Of a stretch of DNA of 64,000 nt, positions 1-7,987 are shown piece after piece. Numbering within the stretch: the first letter of the stretch is position 1; every line of letters starts with the position of its first letter. Origin of the DNA: Leucobacter sp. CX169 (GTDB lineage Bacteria > Actinomycetota > Actinomycetes > Actinomycetales > Microbacteriaceae); the NCBI RefSeq assembly GCF_017161405.1, contig NZ_CP071051.1:868001-932000 (forward strand), given 5' to 3'. The notes under the pieces are model-generated. The model saw nothing but the letters and a program-made list of their open reading frames with translations, was not told the DNA's origin and did no database searches. The position numbers and the translations under genes were made by a program.

Positions 1-139
1 GGCACAGCTCGGTGACGGTGCAACGTGCACATACCGACTTGGCTCGCTCGATCTGCTCGACCGCGGGGCCGGTGTTCCCGACCGGGAAAAACAGCTCGGG
101 GTCTACTGTGAGACAAGCAGCCTGCTCGCGCCAATCCAT
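1..139 (-). CDS. whiB1: WhiB1-type iron-sulfur transcription factor, partial (C-terminus beyond window)
   Basis: Reading the minus strand from ATG at 139 gives 46 residues beginning MDWREQAACLTVDPELFF. Cysteines at 9, 37, 40 and 46 reproduce the spacing of the four [4Fe-4S] ligands of WhiB1 (C-x27-C-x2-C-x5-C). WhiB proteins bind the principal sigma factor region 4 and act as redox/NO-responsive regulators; WhiB1 is essential in mycobacteria. An AAGGAG ribosome site lies 6-7 bases before the start. The C-terminal GVWGG turn and basic tail are outside the window. Seen: all four cysteines and the start. Known: the family role. The assignment to WhiB1 rather than another WhiB rests on the near-identical N-terminus. 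Confidence 0.93.
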   Translation of the reverse strand, partial: MDWREQAACLTVDPELFFPVGNTGPAVEQIERAKSVCARCTVTELC

Positions 140-276
140 CTTGATGTGCTCCTTCGTGCAATACAACCGTTGAGTGCGGTGTGAGGGAACGCGCCGAAGA
201 AATCTTCGATGTCTGGTTCCCGCACCGCCTGAATGAGGCTGAGAATGCCCACGACGGTGTGCGCGAAACTCGACGG

Positions 277-305
277 GATATATAGTTTCATGGACGCAGA
301 GGCAA
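277..305 (-). promoter_or_regulatory. Candidate promoter of whiB1
   Basis: On the minus strand, TTGCCT (300-305) is followed after exactly 17 bases by TATATC (277-282). This would start transcription near 268-270 and give a leader of about 130 bases before the whiB1 ATG. The local sequence is much richer in A+T than the flanking genes. The boxes were found by eye, and no CRP-like site was recognised. Confidence 0.4.
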
Positions 306-342
306 AGCAATAGTTTTCACGTAATCTTTTCGAAAGGGAGCC

Positions 343-774
343 GTGGCTGACGATTCACCCCGCATTCATACGCGCGCGAAGGGCGCCTGGAGGTTGCTGT
401 GCATCGTCCTGGGGGTGCAATCGGTTCTCGCGATCGCGCTCGCCTGGATCGCCGTTTCGGGTTTTCTCGCCGCCACCGACGACCCGTTCGCTGACCGCAT
501 GAGCGTGCTCATTGTCGCGCTCGCTTCGGTCGTCTGGGTGTTCGCGACGCTCGTTGGCGCGCTGCGCGGGCGAGGCTGGGCGCGCGGCTCAAACCTCACG
601 CTGCAGTTGTTGCTGATCGCCGCGGCAAGCGGGATCCTGCAGGGCATGCTCGGCGCGGGCGTGCCGAGCGCGAGCGCGATCGGGTGGGGGCTCATCGTGC
701 TGGCCGCGGCCGGGATCCTGGGATCGGTGCTCGCCCGCCCGGCGGACCGTGTCGCGGAGCAGCCGGAGTTCTAA
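343..774 (+). CDS. Small integral membrane protein, four predicted TM segments
   Basis: A 143-residue protein starting at GTG with GAAAGGGAG just upstream. It has a short hydrophilic N-terminus and four hydrophobic stretches (about residues 17-40, 52-74, 83-103, 109-130), then a short charged tail ending AEQPEF. No catalytic or binding motif is visible. It is divergent from whiB1 and convergent with bcp. The layout (short loops, small size) fits the many uncharacterised actinobacterial four-helix membrane proteins; no function is proposed. Its reality is supported by the ribosome site, the hydrophobic periodicity and actinobacterial codon usage. Confidence 0.75.
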   Translation: MADDSPRIHTRAKGAWRLLCIVLGVQSVLAIALAWIAVSGFLAATDDPFADRMSVLIVALASVVWVFATLVGALRGRGWARGSNLTLQLLLIAAASGILQGMLGAGVPSASAIGWGLIVLAAAGILGSVLARPADRVAEQPEF

Positions 775-792
775 GCCGGTTCGAGCGAGCGG

Positions 793-1275
793 CTACGCCG
801 CGCCAAGCCCCACGAGCTTGCGGATGCGGCCCACGTGGCCCGTCGCCTTCACGTTGTAGAGCGCGTTCGTGATGATGCCGTTCTCGTCGATGATGAACGT
901 CGAGCGGATGACGCCCTGCACGAACTTGCCGTAGCTGTTCTTCTCGCCAAACGCGCCATACGCGTGGTGCACGGCGAGGTCGGGGTCGCTGAGCAGCGGG
1001 TACTCAAGGCCGTCCCGATCGGCGAAGCGGCGCTGCTTTTCGACCTCGTCGCGTGAGATGCCGAACACGCGATACCCGGCGGCGGTGAGCGCGCCGGTCG
1101 ACTCCTGGAAGTCGCACGCCTCGATGCTGCAGCCCGGGGTCATCGCCTCGGGGTAGAAGAAGAGGATGACCTTCTCGCCGCGGAGGCCGGAAAGGTTGTG
1201 AACCACGCCGTCCTGGTCGGGGAGGGCGAACTCCGGGGCCTGGTCACCAGCGGCAAGTATCGTGCGTTCCGTCAT
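793..1275 (-). CDS. bcp: Thioredoxin-dependent thiol peroxidase (Bcp/PrxQ peroxiredoxin)
   Basis: A 160-residue AhpC/TSA-family protein of normal Bcp length. The active-site loop reads TPGCSIEAC: peroxidatic Cys49 and a resolving Cys54 five residues later, the atypical 2-Cys PrxQ arrangement. It reduces hydroperoxides in the cytoplasm with electrons from thioredoxin. The segment RSTFIIDENG and the C-terminal VGRIRKL helix are typical of the family. A TAGCCT box ends six bases before the ATG, so the mRNA is probably leaderless; that box overlaps the 3' end of rsgA, which lies just upstream on the same strand. Confidence 0.93.
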   Translation of the reverse strand: MTERTILAAGDQAPEFALPDQDGVVHNLSGLRGEKVILFFYPEAMTPGCSIEACDFQESTGALTAAGYRVFGISRDEVEKQRRFADRDGLEYPLLSDPDLAVHHAYGAFGEKNSYGKFVQGVIRSTFIIDENGIITNALYNVKATGHVGRIRKLVGLGAA

Positions 1276-1284
1276 GGCTCCAGG

Positions 1285-2343
1285 CTAGCCGAGCAAGCGG
1301 CGCAGCGATTCCACCCGGGCGGCACCGGCGGCGTCAAGCCGCTCGTCGCGCACCGCCGCGTCGAGCTCGCAGTCGGGCGCGCCCTCGAGATGGGTGCACC
1401 CGCGCGGGCAGTCCTCGATGAGTTCGGCAAGATCCTTGAACCCGCGCAGGATCCCGTCGCTCGTTACGTGGCCGAGCCCGAAGGAGCGCACGCCGGGGGT
1501 GTCGACGACCCAGCCCGTGCGCATTCCCTGCTGCAGGCGCAGTGCGACGGTCGAGGACGACGTGTGCCGGCCGCGGCCGGTCACCGCGTTGACGTGGCCG
1601 GTGGCGCGCTCGGCGCTCGGCACGAGGGCGTTGATGAGGGTTGACTTTCCGACGCCCGAGTGCCCGACGAACACGGTGGTGTGGCCGAGCAGGGCCTGCG
1701 TGATCTCCTCAAGCGGCTCGTTGCCGGGCGCCGAGAGGAACGCGGGCACGTCGAGCGCCGCGAACTGGTCGAGGAAGGGGGTCGGATCCTGTAAGTCCGT
1801 CTTCGTGATGCACAGGATCGGCTGGAGGCCGGCGTCGTAGGCCGCAACCAGGTAGCGGTCGACGAGGCGCACGCGCGGCTCGGGGTTCGCCGCGGCGACC
1901 ACGATGAGCATCTGGTCGGCGTTCGCGACGATGACGCGCTCGACGCGGTCGGTGTCGTCGGCGCTGCGGCGCAGCAAGGTTGTGCGCTCGACAATCTCGA
2001 CGATGCGCCCGAGCGTGCCCTCACGCCCGGTCGTGTCGCCCACGATCCGCACGCGGTCGCCCGTGACGATCGAGGTCTTCGCGAGCTCGCGGGCGCGGGC
2101 GCACACGATCTCGCGCTCCGGCTCGCCGCCCTCGCCGTTCTGGTGCATGAGCACGGTGTAGCGGCCGCGGTCGACCCCCGTGATCATGCCGATCTCGGCG
2201 TTCGCGCGGTCGGGGCGGATCTTCGTGCGGGGCCGGTTCGCCTTGGGGTTCGGGCGCGCGCGGATGTGCTGCTCGTCGTACTGCTCGTACTTGTCCTCGA
2301 GCTCTTCCGCGTCGTCAAAGGAGCCGCCGTCGAGCCAGCTCAT
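1285..2343 (-). CDS. rsgA: Ribosome small-subunit-dependent GTPase A
   Basis: A 352-residue circularly permuted GTPase. After an acidic N-terminal extension and an OB-fold, the G motifs come in permuted order: G4 (ITKTDL), then G1 (GHSGVGKSTLIN), then G3 (DTPGVRSFGL). A C-terminal zinc knuckle shows CPRGCTHLEGAPDC. RsgA helps late maturation of the 30S subunit. The start at 2343 is set by an ATGA overlap with the aroA stop, indicating translational coupling. The open frame continues upstream through aroA, but that part is arginine-rich shadow and was excluded. aroA-rsgA order is common in Actinobacteria. Confidence 0.94.
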   Translation of the reverse strand: MSWLDGGSFDDAEELEDKYEQYDEQHIRARPNPKANRPRTKIRPDRANAEIGMITGVDRGRYTVLMHQNGEGGEPEREIVCARARELAKTSIVTGDRVRIVGDTTGREGTLGRIVEIVERTTLLRRSADDTDRVERVIVANADQMLIVVAAANPEPRVRLVDRYLVAAYDAGLQPILCITKTDLQDPTPFLDQFAALDVPAFLSAPGNEPLEEITQALLGHTTVFVGHSGVGKSTLINALVPSAERATGHVNAVTGRGRHTSSSTVALRLQQGMRTGWVVDTPGVRSFGLGHVTSDGILRGFKDLAELIEDCPRGCTHLEGAPDCELDAAVRDERLDAAGAARVESLRRLLG

Positions 2344-3695
2344 CGGGGGAGCATCCCGTCCCAGAGCTGCGTGAACTCCGGCAGCGTTTTGGCGGTCGTG
2401 CCGATGTCGTCGATCGTGACGCCCGGCACGCGCAGGCCGATGAGGGCGCCCGTCGTCGCCATGCGGTGGTCGGCGTAGCTCTCCCAGCGCGCGCCCGTGA
2501 GGGGGACGGGGGTGACGGCGATGCCGTCCGGCAGTTCTTCGGCTTGGCCGCCCAGGCGCCGGATCTCGGCGACGAGGGCCGCGATCCGGTCGGTCTCGTG
2601 GTGACGGATATGGCCGATGCCGGTGATCTCGCTCGGCCCGTCTGCGAGGGCTGCGAGGCCCACGAGGGTCGGCGCGAGCTCGCCGGCCTCGGGAACGTCG
2701 AGGCGCACGGCGCGAATCGTGCCGTCGCCCGAGACCGTCAGGCGGTCGCCCTCGAGGGTCACGGTCGCCCCGAACTCGGGCAGGATCCTGCGCAGCTGGT
2801 CGCCGACCTGCGTGGTCGAGCCGGGCCAGCCGGGCACGGTCACGCTGCCGCCGGCGACCAGCGCGGCGGCGAGGAAGGGGGCGGCGTTCGAGAGGTCGGG
2901 CTCGATCTCGATCTCGCGCGCGGCGATCGGCCCGGGCTCGACGACCCATTCGCCCTCGGCGGGGGAGTACGCGGTGACGCCCCTCGCGACGAGCGTCGCG
3001 ATGGTCATCTCGATGTGCGGCACGCTCGGCAGCCGCTCGCCGCGGTGCACGACGTGCACGCCCTCGGCGAAGCGCGGGGCCGAGAGCAAGAGGCCCGAGA
3101 CGAACTGGCTCGACAGCGAGGCGTCGAGCTCGACGCGCCCGCCGCGCAGCCCGCCCGTCCCGTGCACGGTGAAGGGGAGGGCGCCGCGGCCCTCGTCGGC
3201 GATGTCCGCGCCGAGCACGCGCAGCGCGTCCAGCACCGCGCGCATGGGGCGCCTTCTCGCGTAGGGGTCGCCGTCAAAGGCGGTGGGGCCGAGCGCGAGC
3301 GCCGCGACGGCCGGTACGAACCGCATGACGGTCCCGGCCAGGCCGCAGCTGATGGTGGTCGAGCCGATCAGCTCGTCCGCCGGCGTGATCCGGAGGTCCG
3401 GGCCGAAGGGACCGGGATCCGGCAGCGCGTCGATCTGGGTGCCGAGGGCGCGCAGGGCCTCGATCATGAGCTCAGAGTCGCGCGAGTGGAGCGGCGCGCG
3501 CAAGACCCCGGGGCCGTCGGCCAACGCCGCAAGGATGAGTTCGCGGTTCGTCAGCGACTTCGAGCCGGGCAGCGGCACGACCGCGCTCAGTGCGCTCGTC
3601 GCGACGGGGGCGGCCCATGCGGGCACCTCGCCGTCGCCGCCCTCACTCGGGCGGCCGGGATCTTCGTCACCTCGGGAATATTTTGCAGTCAGCAT
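2340..3695 (-). CDS. aroA: 3-phosphoshikimate 1-carboxyvinyltransferase (EPSP synthase)
   Basis: A 451-residue EPSP synthase, the sixth shikimate-pathway step: it joins PEP to shikimate-3-phosphate. The substrate-binding segment [17 protein letters not shown] is at about residues 40-57. Further family signatures are [23 protein letters not shown] and the C-terminal [15 protein letters not shown]. The roughly 35-residue N-terminal extension before the core is usual for actinobacterial AroA. The start codon sits inside the opposite-strand sigma-factor promoter (3674-3700), so the two genes share a compact divergent control region. Downstream rsgA overlaps by four bases. Confidence 0.95.
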   Translation of the reverse strand: MLTAKYSRGDEDPGRPSEGGDGEVPAWAAPVATSALSAVVPLPGSKSLTNRELILAALADGPGVLRAPLHSRDSELMIEALRALGTQIDALPDPGPFGPDLRITPADELIGSTTISCGLAGTVMRFVPAVAALALGPTAFDGDPYARRRPMRAVLDALRVLGADIADEGRGALPFTVHGTGGLRGGRVELDASLSSQFVSGLLLSAPRFAEGVHVVHRGERLPSVPHIEMTIATLVARGVTAYSPAEGEWVVEPGPIAAREIEIEPDLSNAAPFLAAALVAGGSVTVPGWPGSTTQVGDQLRRILPEFGATVTLEGDRLTVSGDGTIRAVRLDVPEAGELAPTLVGLAALADGPSEITGIGHIRHHETDRIAALVAEIRRLGGQAEELPDGIAVTPVPLTGARWESYADHRMATTGALIGLRVPGVTIDDIGTTAKTLPEFTQLWDGMLPR

Positions 3696-3700
3696 CAGTT
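3674..3700 (+). promoter_or_regulatory. SigH/SigR-type promoter upstream of the sigma factor gene
   Basis: GGGAATA (3674-3680) is separated by 17 bases from GTT (3698-3700), matching the SigR/SigH consensus (GGGAAT/C, about 17-18 bases, GTT). Because the downstream gene encodes such a sigma factor, autoregulation is expected. The site overlaps the start of aroA on the other strand. Confidence 0.7.
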
Positions 3701-3809
3701 ATTCACCATACCGGCCCGAGGTGTGCTCTGGCCGTCGTGAGTGCGCATCCGCCCACTTCTTCGCCGTTCATTCAGAGGAGCCTGATGCCGAGCTTGGTCG
3801 CGGAGCGCG

Positions 3810-3815
3810 TAGGAT
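3810..3815 (+). promoter_or_regulatory. Candidate -10 box for a leaderless sigma-factor transcript
   Basis: TAGGAT ends eight bases before the ATG at 3824. It would give a second, housekeeping-type leaderless transcript in addition to the upstream SigR-type promoter. No good -35 element is visible. Confidence 0.4.
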
Positions 3816-3823
3816 CGGGCTTC

Positions 3824-4453
3824 ATGAGCGAGACCACGCAGGAGTCTGCGGCAGCACTCGAGGCTCGATTTACGAGGGACGCGCTTCCCTACCTGGATCA
3901 GCTGTACGGGGCTGCCATGAAGATGACGCGCAACCCCAGTGACGCGCAAGACCTCGTCCAAGAGACATTCCTCAAGGCGTTCTCGGCGTTCGCCTCGTTT
4001 GCCGAGGGCACGAACCTCAAAGCCTGGCTGTACCGAATCATGACGAACAGCTACATCAACGGGTACCGCAAGCGCCAGCGCGAGCCATACCTCGGAGTCG
4101 TAGAAGAGCTCGAGGACTGGCAGCTCGGCGGGGCGGAATCCACGACGGCGACGTCATCGCGCTCGGCCGAGGCTGAGGCGATCGATCGCACCCCGTCCGC
4201 CGTCATCACCGAGGCCCTCGGCCAGCTCTCGGAGGAGTTCCGCATGGCGGTCGTGCTGGCCGACGTCGAGGGGTTCTCGTACCAGGAAATTGCGGACATG
4301 ATGAAGACCCCGACGGGCACGGTCATGAGCCGCCTGCACCGCGGGCGCAAGCAGCTGCGGCAGCTGCTCGCTGGCTACGCGCAGGAGCAGGGGTTCGCCG
4401 TTGCTTCACCACAGAATGCCGCACCACAGAACACGGAAGGAGCGGCGCGATGA
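3824..4453 (+). CDS. sigH: ECF-family sigma factor, SigH/SigR group (thiol-oxidative and heat stress)
   Basis: A 209-residue group IV sigma factor. Region 2 includes [20 protein letters not shown] and [15 protein letters not shown]; region 4 has the helix-turn-helix [20 protein letters not shown] followed by RLHRGRKQL. This pattern is the SigH/SigR group, which directs thioredoxin, mycothiol and chaperone genes after disulfide stress. An alternative in-frame ATG at 3785 has an AGAGGAG site; 3824 was chosen because the family normally begins near there and a TAGGAT box fits a leaderless start. Both could be used from different promoters. Its stop overlaps the start of the anti-sigma gene (ATGA). 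Confidence 0.92.
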   Translation: MSETTQESAAALEARFTRDALPYLDQLYGAAMKMTRNPSDAQDLVQETFLKAFSAFASFAEGTNLKAWLYRIMTNSYINGYRKRQREPYLGVVEELEDWQLGGAESTTATSSRSAEAEAIDRTPSAVITEALGQLSEEFRMAVVLADVEGFSYQEIADMMKTPTGTVMSRLHRGRKQLRQLLAGYAQEQGFAVASPQNAAPQNTEGAAR

Positions 4454-4722
4454 CCGGAGAGATCCGCGCCGACGCGCAGACCGGCGATTGCGGTTGCGCC
4501 AAGGCCCAAGAGAATCTTGAGGAGTTCGTGCGCAACGAGCTCTGCAGCGCGGACTTCACCGAGGTGCGCGAGCACATCGCGCACTGCCCCGATTGCCGGG
4601 ACGAAGAGCGCGTCTCGAAGCTGCTCACCGAGGCCGTGCGGCGCGCTTGCACCGAGCCCGCGCCGGCCGACCTCCGCGCCGTCATCCTCGCCCGCCTCAG
4701 TCAGGCGCACGGGGCCGAGTAG
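4450..4722 (+). CDS. rshA: Zinc-containing anti-sigma factor (RsrA/RshA type)
   Basis: A 90-residue protein with the ZAS signature His42-x3-Cys46-x2-Cys49 (HIAHCPDC) and further cysteines at 14, 16 and 32. In RsrA/RshA, zinc is held by an upstream Cys, the His and the two Cys; oxidation forms disulfides, zinc leaves and the sigma factor is freed. It overlaps the sigma gene by four bases, ensuring near-stoichiometric synthesis. It is cytoplasmic with no membrane segment, as in RsrA. Family membership is strong from motif, size and context; redox sensing is inferred from the family. Confidence 0.93.
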   Translation: MTGEIRADAQTGDCGCAKAQENLEEFVRNELCSADFTEVREHIAHCPDCRDEERVSKLLTEAVRRACTEPAPADLRAVILARLSQAHGAE

Positions 4723-4786
4723 GCGACCCACTACCACCACGCAAGACTCCGCCGCATGCCCGCGGCGGACACACCCGGAGACGCCA

Positions 4787-5557
4787 ATGACGCACGCATC
4801 CAGCCCATCGCCCGGCGCCACCCTGACGACAGAGGTCACACCCGAGCGCTGGGCGCAGGTCGCGGGTCCGTTCGGACTCGCCTCGCTGCGCATCACGCAG
4901 TGGCTGGATGACGAGGCCCGCCCCGTCGACGGCGCGCCGGGGCTCTGGCGCGCCGAGGGTAGCTGCGCGGTGGGTACGTTGTCCGACGGCGGGGCGCCCG
5001 AGTGGGTGCTTGCCCCCGGCGAGACGGCCGAGGCGGGCGGGCATGTACTGAAAGCGCACCAGCGCGACGGGGTGATCGCCCTGCGCGTGCTCGACCCAGA
5101 GGTCGCCAGCCGCGCCACTCTGACCGATATCGAGCGCTTCGACGCCGCACCGGGCTCGTGGGTCGTTACGGGGCGCTTTGTGCCCTCGGAGGACGGCGCG
5201 ACGCGCACCGTGCAGAGCGTCGACGGGACCTCGCGTTCGGCGTCGCTCGATGGCACGGTCGAGATTGAGCTGCCGGGTGGCGAGCGAGCGAACCTCGTGG
5301 TGTCTCGGGACGACGACGGCTTCTCGCTGGTGTTCGCGGACGGTATTGCCCGGGACGGCGGGCACCGCTTCCGCTTCCTCGGCATCGGCCCCGCAGTAGA
5401 CGGCGTCATCACGCTCGACTTCTCGGGCGCCTACCTGCCGCCGTGCTCGTTCAGCGACCACTACTTGTGCCCCATGCCGGCGGCCAGCAATCGCCTCGAG
5501 ACCGCGATCACCGCGGGCGAGCGACGGGTGCTGCGGGCAGGGCCTATTCGGCGCTGA
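4787..5557 (+). CDS. DUF1684 family protein
   Basis: A 256-residue protein. The C-terminal DUF1684 hallmark is clear: FSGAYLPPCSFSDHYLCPMP followed by NRLETAITAGERR. Two cysteines flank a conserved SDH. The N-terminal half is beta-rich and includes a W-RAEG-S segment typical of the family. No signal peptide or membrane segment. The biochemical function of DUF1684 is unknown. Start ATG at 4787 follows GGAG at a normal distance; the gene trails rshA by about 65 bases and could be co-transcribed. Its 3' end overlaps the convergent phosphatase gene by 14 bases. Confidence 0.88.
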   Translation: MTHASSPSPGATLTTEVTPERWAQVAGPFGLASLRITQWLDDEARPVDGAPGLWRAEGSCAVGTLSDGGAPEWVLAPGETAEAGGHVLKAHQRDGVIALRVLDPEVASRATLTDIERFDAAPGSWVVTGRFVPSEDGATRTVQSVDGTSRSASLDGTVEIELPGGERANLVVSRDDDGFSLVFADGIARDGGHRFRFLGIGPAVDGVITLDFSGAYLPPCSFSDHYLCPMPAASNRLETAITAGERRVLRAGPIRR

Positions 5558-6278
5558 CGAGCCGCGCGTGCAGACGCGCGAGTTCCGCCTCGGTGAGGCC
5601 GTGCTCGAACAGATAGTCCCGCACCGATCCGAAGCGCGACTCCACCTGGTCGAGTGCGCGCTCCAACGCGGGGGCGGGGCTGTCGCCGACGAGTTCCAGA
5701 ATCTTCGGAGTCAGCGTCACCCCGAAGGACCGCAGCAGTTCGAGATGTGCGTCGAGCCAGGGGCCGGCGAGGTTCGCCGCGGTCACCTCGTAGTCCGCAA
5801 GCACGTCGTCGCGATCGACGCCCACGGCGGTCAGCGTGAGGGCCGCAACCGCGCCCGTGCGGTCCTTTCCGGCGGTGCAATGGAAGAGCGTCGCGCCGGA
5901 AACATCGTCGGCGAGCAGCCGCACCGCTGCCGTGAGGGTGTCGCCGTGTGAGAGGTAGATTACCTCGGTGAGCTCCATGATCCCGAGCTCTGCCGCGACG
6001 TGCTCGCGCGCGCTCGCGAAGATCGGGTGGTGGATCGCCTCTGCGCCGAGGATCTCGGCATCGGGAGACATCTCGAGCTCCGCCGCGTCCCGCAGATCGA
6101 TGACGCGCTTCACGCCCAGGTCGACGAGGGCTGACTGACCCGCTTCGCTCACCCGGTGCAGGCCGTCCGAACGAAACAGTGCGCCCCAGTTGGTCCATCC
6201 GCCGTCGGCGCGGTAGCCGCCGAGGTCGCGGAAGTTGGCGGTGCCGTCGATCGGGATGAGGCGTTCACGAGTGGTCAT
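5544..6278 (-). CDS. Tyrosine-protein phosphatase (Y_phosphatase3/MptpB-like)
   Basis: A 244-residue protein with the P-loop HCTAGKDRTG: nucleophile Cys134, phosphate-binding Arg140, with Lys and Asp between them as in the MptpB-like class that accepts phosphotyrosine, phosphoserine/threonine and phosphoinositides. The N-terminal NFRDLGGYRADGG signature is also typical. No signal peptide is present, so it is cytoplasmic or exported by another route. The final 14 bases overlap DUF1684 on the other strand. Substrate is unknown; family and catalytic competence are well supported. Confidence 0.9.
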   Translation of the reverse strand: MTTRERLIPIDGTANFRDLGGYRADGGWTNWGALFRSDGLHRVSEAGQSALVDLGVKRVIDLRDAAELEMSPDAEILGAEAIHHPIFASAREHVAAELGIMELTEVIYLSHGDTLTAAVRLLADDVSGATLFHCTAGKDRTGAVAALTLTAVGVDRDDVLADYEVTAANLAGPWLDAHLELLRSFGVTLTPKILELVGDSPAPALERALDQVESRFGSVRDYLFEHGLTEAELARLHARLVSAE

Positions 6279-6338
6279 GCCCCCATCTTGGCAGGGAATC
6301 CCGGGGATTTGCAGAAACCGTGAAACAGTAGGTATTGG

Positions 6339-7184
6339 TCAGGGAGTGCGCCCGGGCAGGCGCGGGATCGCCGCAACGAGCGCGCGCGTGTAGGGCTCTC
6401 GAGGCGCGCCCAGGATCTGCTCGACGGGCCCCGATTCAATGACAACCCCGCGGTGCATCACGATGATGTGCTCGGCGAGGTCGGGCACGATCCCGAGGTC
6501 GTGTGTCACCGTGAGGAGGGTGAGGCCCAGCTCGGCGCGCAGCTCGGCCAGGAGCTCGAGAATGCGGCGGCGTACCAGAACGTCGAGGGCGCTGACGGGC
6601 TCATCTCCGACGAGTAGGTCGGGGCCGTGCACGAGCGCGCGGGCAAGCGCGATGCGCTGCCGCTGGCCCCCCGAGAACTCCGCGGGGTAGCGCTCGGCCG
6701 TGTCTTCGGGGAGATCGAGCCGGGCGAGCATCGCGCGCACGAGCGCCGCGTGGTCGCCCGGGGCACCGATGGCCTCGAGCGGCTCGGCGACCGTCTGGCC
6801 GATCGTGCGCCGGGGGTTCAGTGACGCGTACGGATCCTGGAAGACGATGCCCGTCCTGCTGCGCAGCCAGAGCAGACGATCGGAGCGTTTCGCCACCACC
6901 TCGCGCCCGTCGAAGGCGACCGTGCCGGACTCGGGACGCTCGAGCCCGAGCAGCAGGCGCAGGAGCGTCGACTTGCCCGAGCCGGACTCGCCGACGATCG
7001 CGACGCCCGCGCCGCGCGGAATCTCGACGCTCACGCCATCGAGGGCGCGCACGCGGGGCGCCCGCCGAAAGAGCGCTCCGCCGCGGGCCTGATAGGTCTG
7101 CACGAGGTCGCGCCCCGACAACAGGATCGATCCCGCCGGTGCAAGGTCCGGTGCGGGTGTCGGCGCTGGTGCGGGGGCGGTCAT
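6339..7184 (-). CDS. Dipeptide/oligopeptide/nickel ABC transporter ATP-binding protein (DppF-like)
   Basis: A 281-residue ABC ATPase. Walker A is GESGSGKST, the signature FSGGQRQRIALARAL, and Walker B LLVGDEP followed by SALDVL. It sits last in a five-gene operon whose members overlap by four bases each: binding protein, two permeases, two ATPases. This is the standard Dpp/Opp order, with the two ATPases forming the cytoplasmic heterodimer. A long Ala/Pro-rich N-terminal tail (first about 20 residues) precedes the domain. Substrate (peptide, nickel chelate or other) cannot be told from the ATPase. Confidence 0.92.
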   Translation of the reverse strand: MTAPAPAPTPAPDLAPAGSILLSGRDLVQTYQARGGALFRRAPRVRALDGVSVEIPRGAGVAIVGESGSGKSTLLRLLLGLERPESGTVAFDGREVVAKRSDRLLWLRSRTGIVFQDPYASLNPRRTIGQTVAEPLEAIGAPGDHAALVRAMLARLDLPEDTAERYPAEFSGGQRQRIALARALVHGPDLLVGDEPVSALDVLVRRRILELLAELRAELGLTLLTVTHDLGIVPDLAEHIIVMHRGVVIESGPVEQILGAPREPYTRALVAAIPRLPGRTP

Positions 7185-7987
7185 GCGCGGTCCTCCGGGG
7201 TGATGACGTACGTCGGGTCCGCCGCGGCAATCAGCGCGCGCGTCACCGGGTGCTCGGGGGCCGCCAAGATAGCGGTGACTGCGCCGCGCTCGACGATGCG
7301 CCCCTCGTGCATCACGAGGACGTGGTCGGTCGCTTCGGCGATGACGGCCAGGTCGTGCGAGATGAAGAGCAGCGTGCGCCCCTCGCCGGCCGAGAGCTCG
7401 CGCAGCAGGGCGAGGATGCCGCGCTGCACGGTGACGTCGAGCGCGGTGGTCGGCTCGTCGGCGAGGAGGAGCCCGGGCCTGGCCGAGATGGCGGCGGCGA
7501 TCGCCGCGCGCTGGCGCTGGCCGCCAGACACCTCGTGCGGGTAGGCCCGGATGATGCGCTCGGGGTCGTCAAGCCCGACGCGGGCGGCGAGCGAGCGCGC
7601 GGCGTCGGCGCGTTCAGCACGGCCGAGCTCGTAGTGCTGGGCCAGGGCCTCGGTCATCTGCCGGCCGAGCCGGCGCATCGGGTTGAGCGCGGTGCGCGGC
7701 TCCTGGAACACCATGCCGATCAGGTCGCCGCGTACACCAGCGAGGTCGCGCTCGCTCATACCGACGAGTTCGACCTCGCCCAGCCGGATCGACCCGCCGA
7801 CCTCGGCCTCCTCGGGCAGCAGCCCGGCGATGGCGAGCGCGGTGAGCGTCTTGCCTGACCCAGATCCGCCGATGAGCCCGAGGCGGCCGCCCGCGGGCAG
7901 CGTGAAGCTGATCTCGTGCAGCAGCGGCTGGCCGCCGATGGCCACCGACAGGTTGGTGACGGTGAGGGAGAGCCCAGTGTCGCTCAT
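7181..7987 (-). CDS. Dipeptide/oligopeptide/nickel ABC transporter ATP-binding protein (DppD-like)
   Basis: A 268-residue ABC ATPase. Walker A GGSGSGKTLTALAI, signature VSGGQRQRAAIAAAI, Walker B LLLADEPTTALDV and the H-loop FISHDLAVIAE are all intact. It starts with ATG overlapping the stop of the second permease and its own stop overlaps the DppF-like start. The cysteine-rich C-terminal tail found in many DppD/OppD proteins is absent, so it is the short form of about 270 residues. It should pair with the DppF-like subunit to energise the permease pair. Confidence 0.92.
   Translation of the reverse strand: MSDTGLSLTVTNLSVAIGGQPLLHEISFTLPAGGRLGLIGGSGSGKTLTALAIAGLLPEEAEVGGSIRLGEVELVGMSERDLAGVRGDLIGMVFQEPRTALNPMRRLGRQMTEALAQHYELGRAERADAARSLAARVGLDDPERIIRAYPHEVSGGQRQRAAIAAAISARPGLLLADEPTTALDVTVQRGILALLRELSAGEGRTLLFISHDLAVIAEATDHVLVMHEGRIVERGAVTAILAAPEHPVTRALIAAADPTYVITPEDRA

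Noticed and set aside
103-291. 62-codon minus-strand ORF upstream of whiB1
   Set aside because: It overlaps the start of whiB1 in another frame and has no ribosome site; the region is better explained as promoter and leader.
1285-2949. Extended RsgA start at 2949
   Set aside because: The upstream 200 codons are Arg-rich shadow of aroA; the ATGA junction at 2343 gives a normal RsgA length.
2466-3740. Long plus-strand ORF opposite aroA (424 codons)
   Set aside because: Composition is Arg/Gly/Ala/Asp shadow of a GC-rich gene in the opposite strand; AroA on the minus strand is unmistakable.
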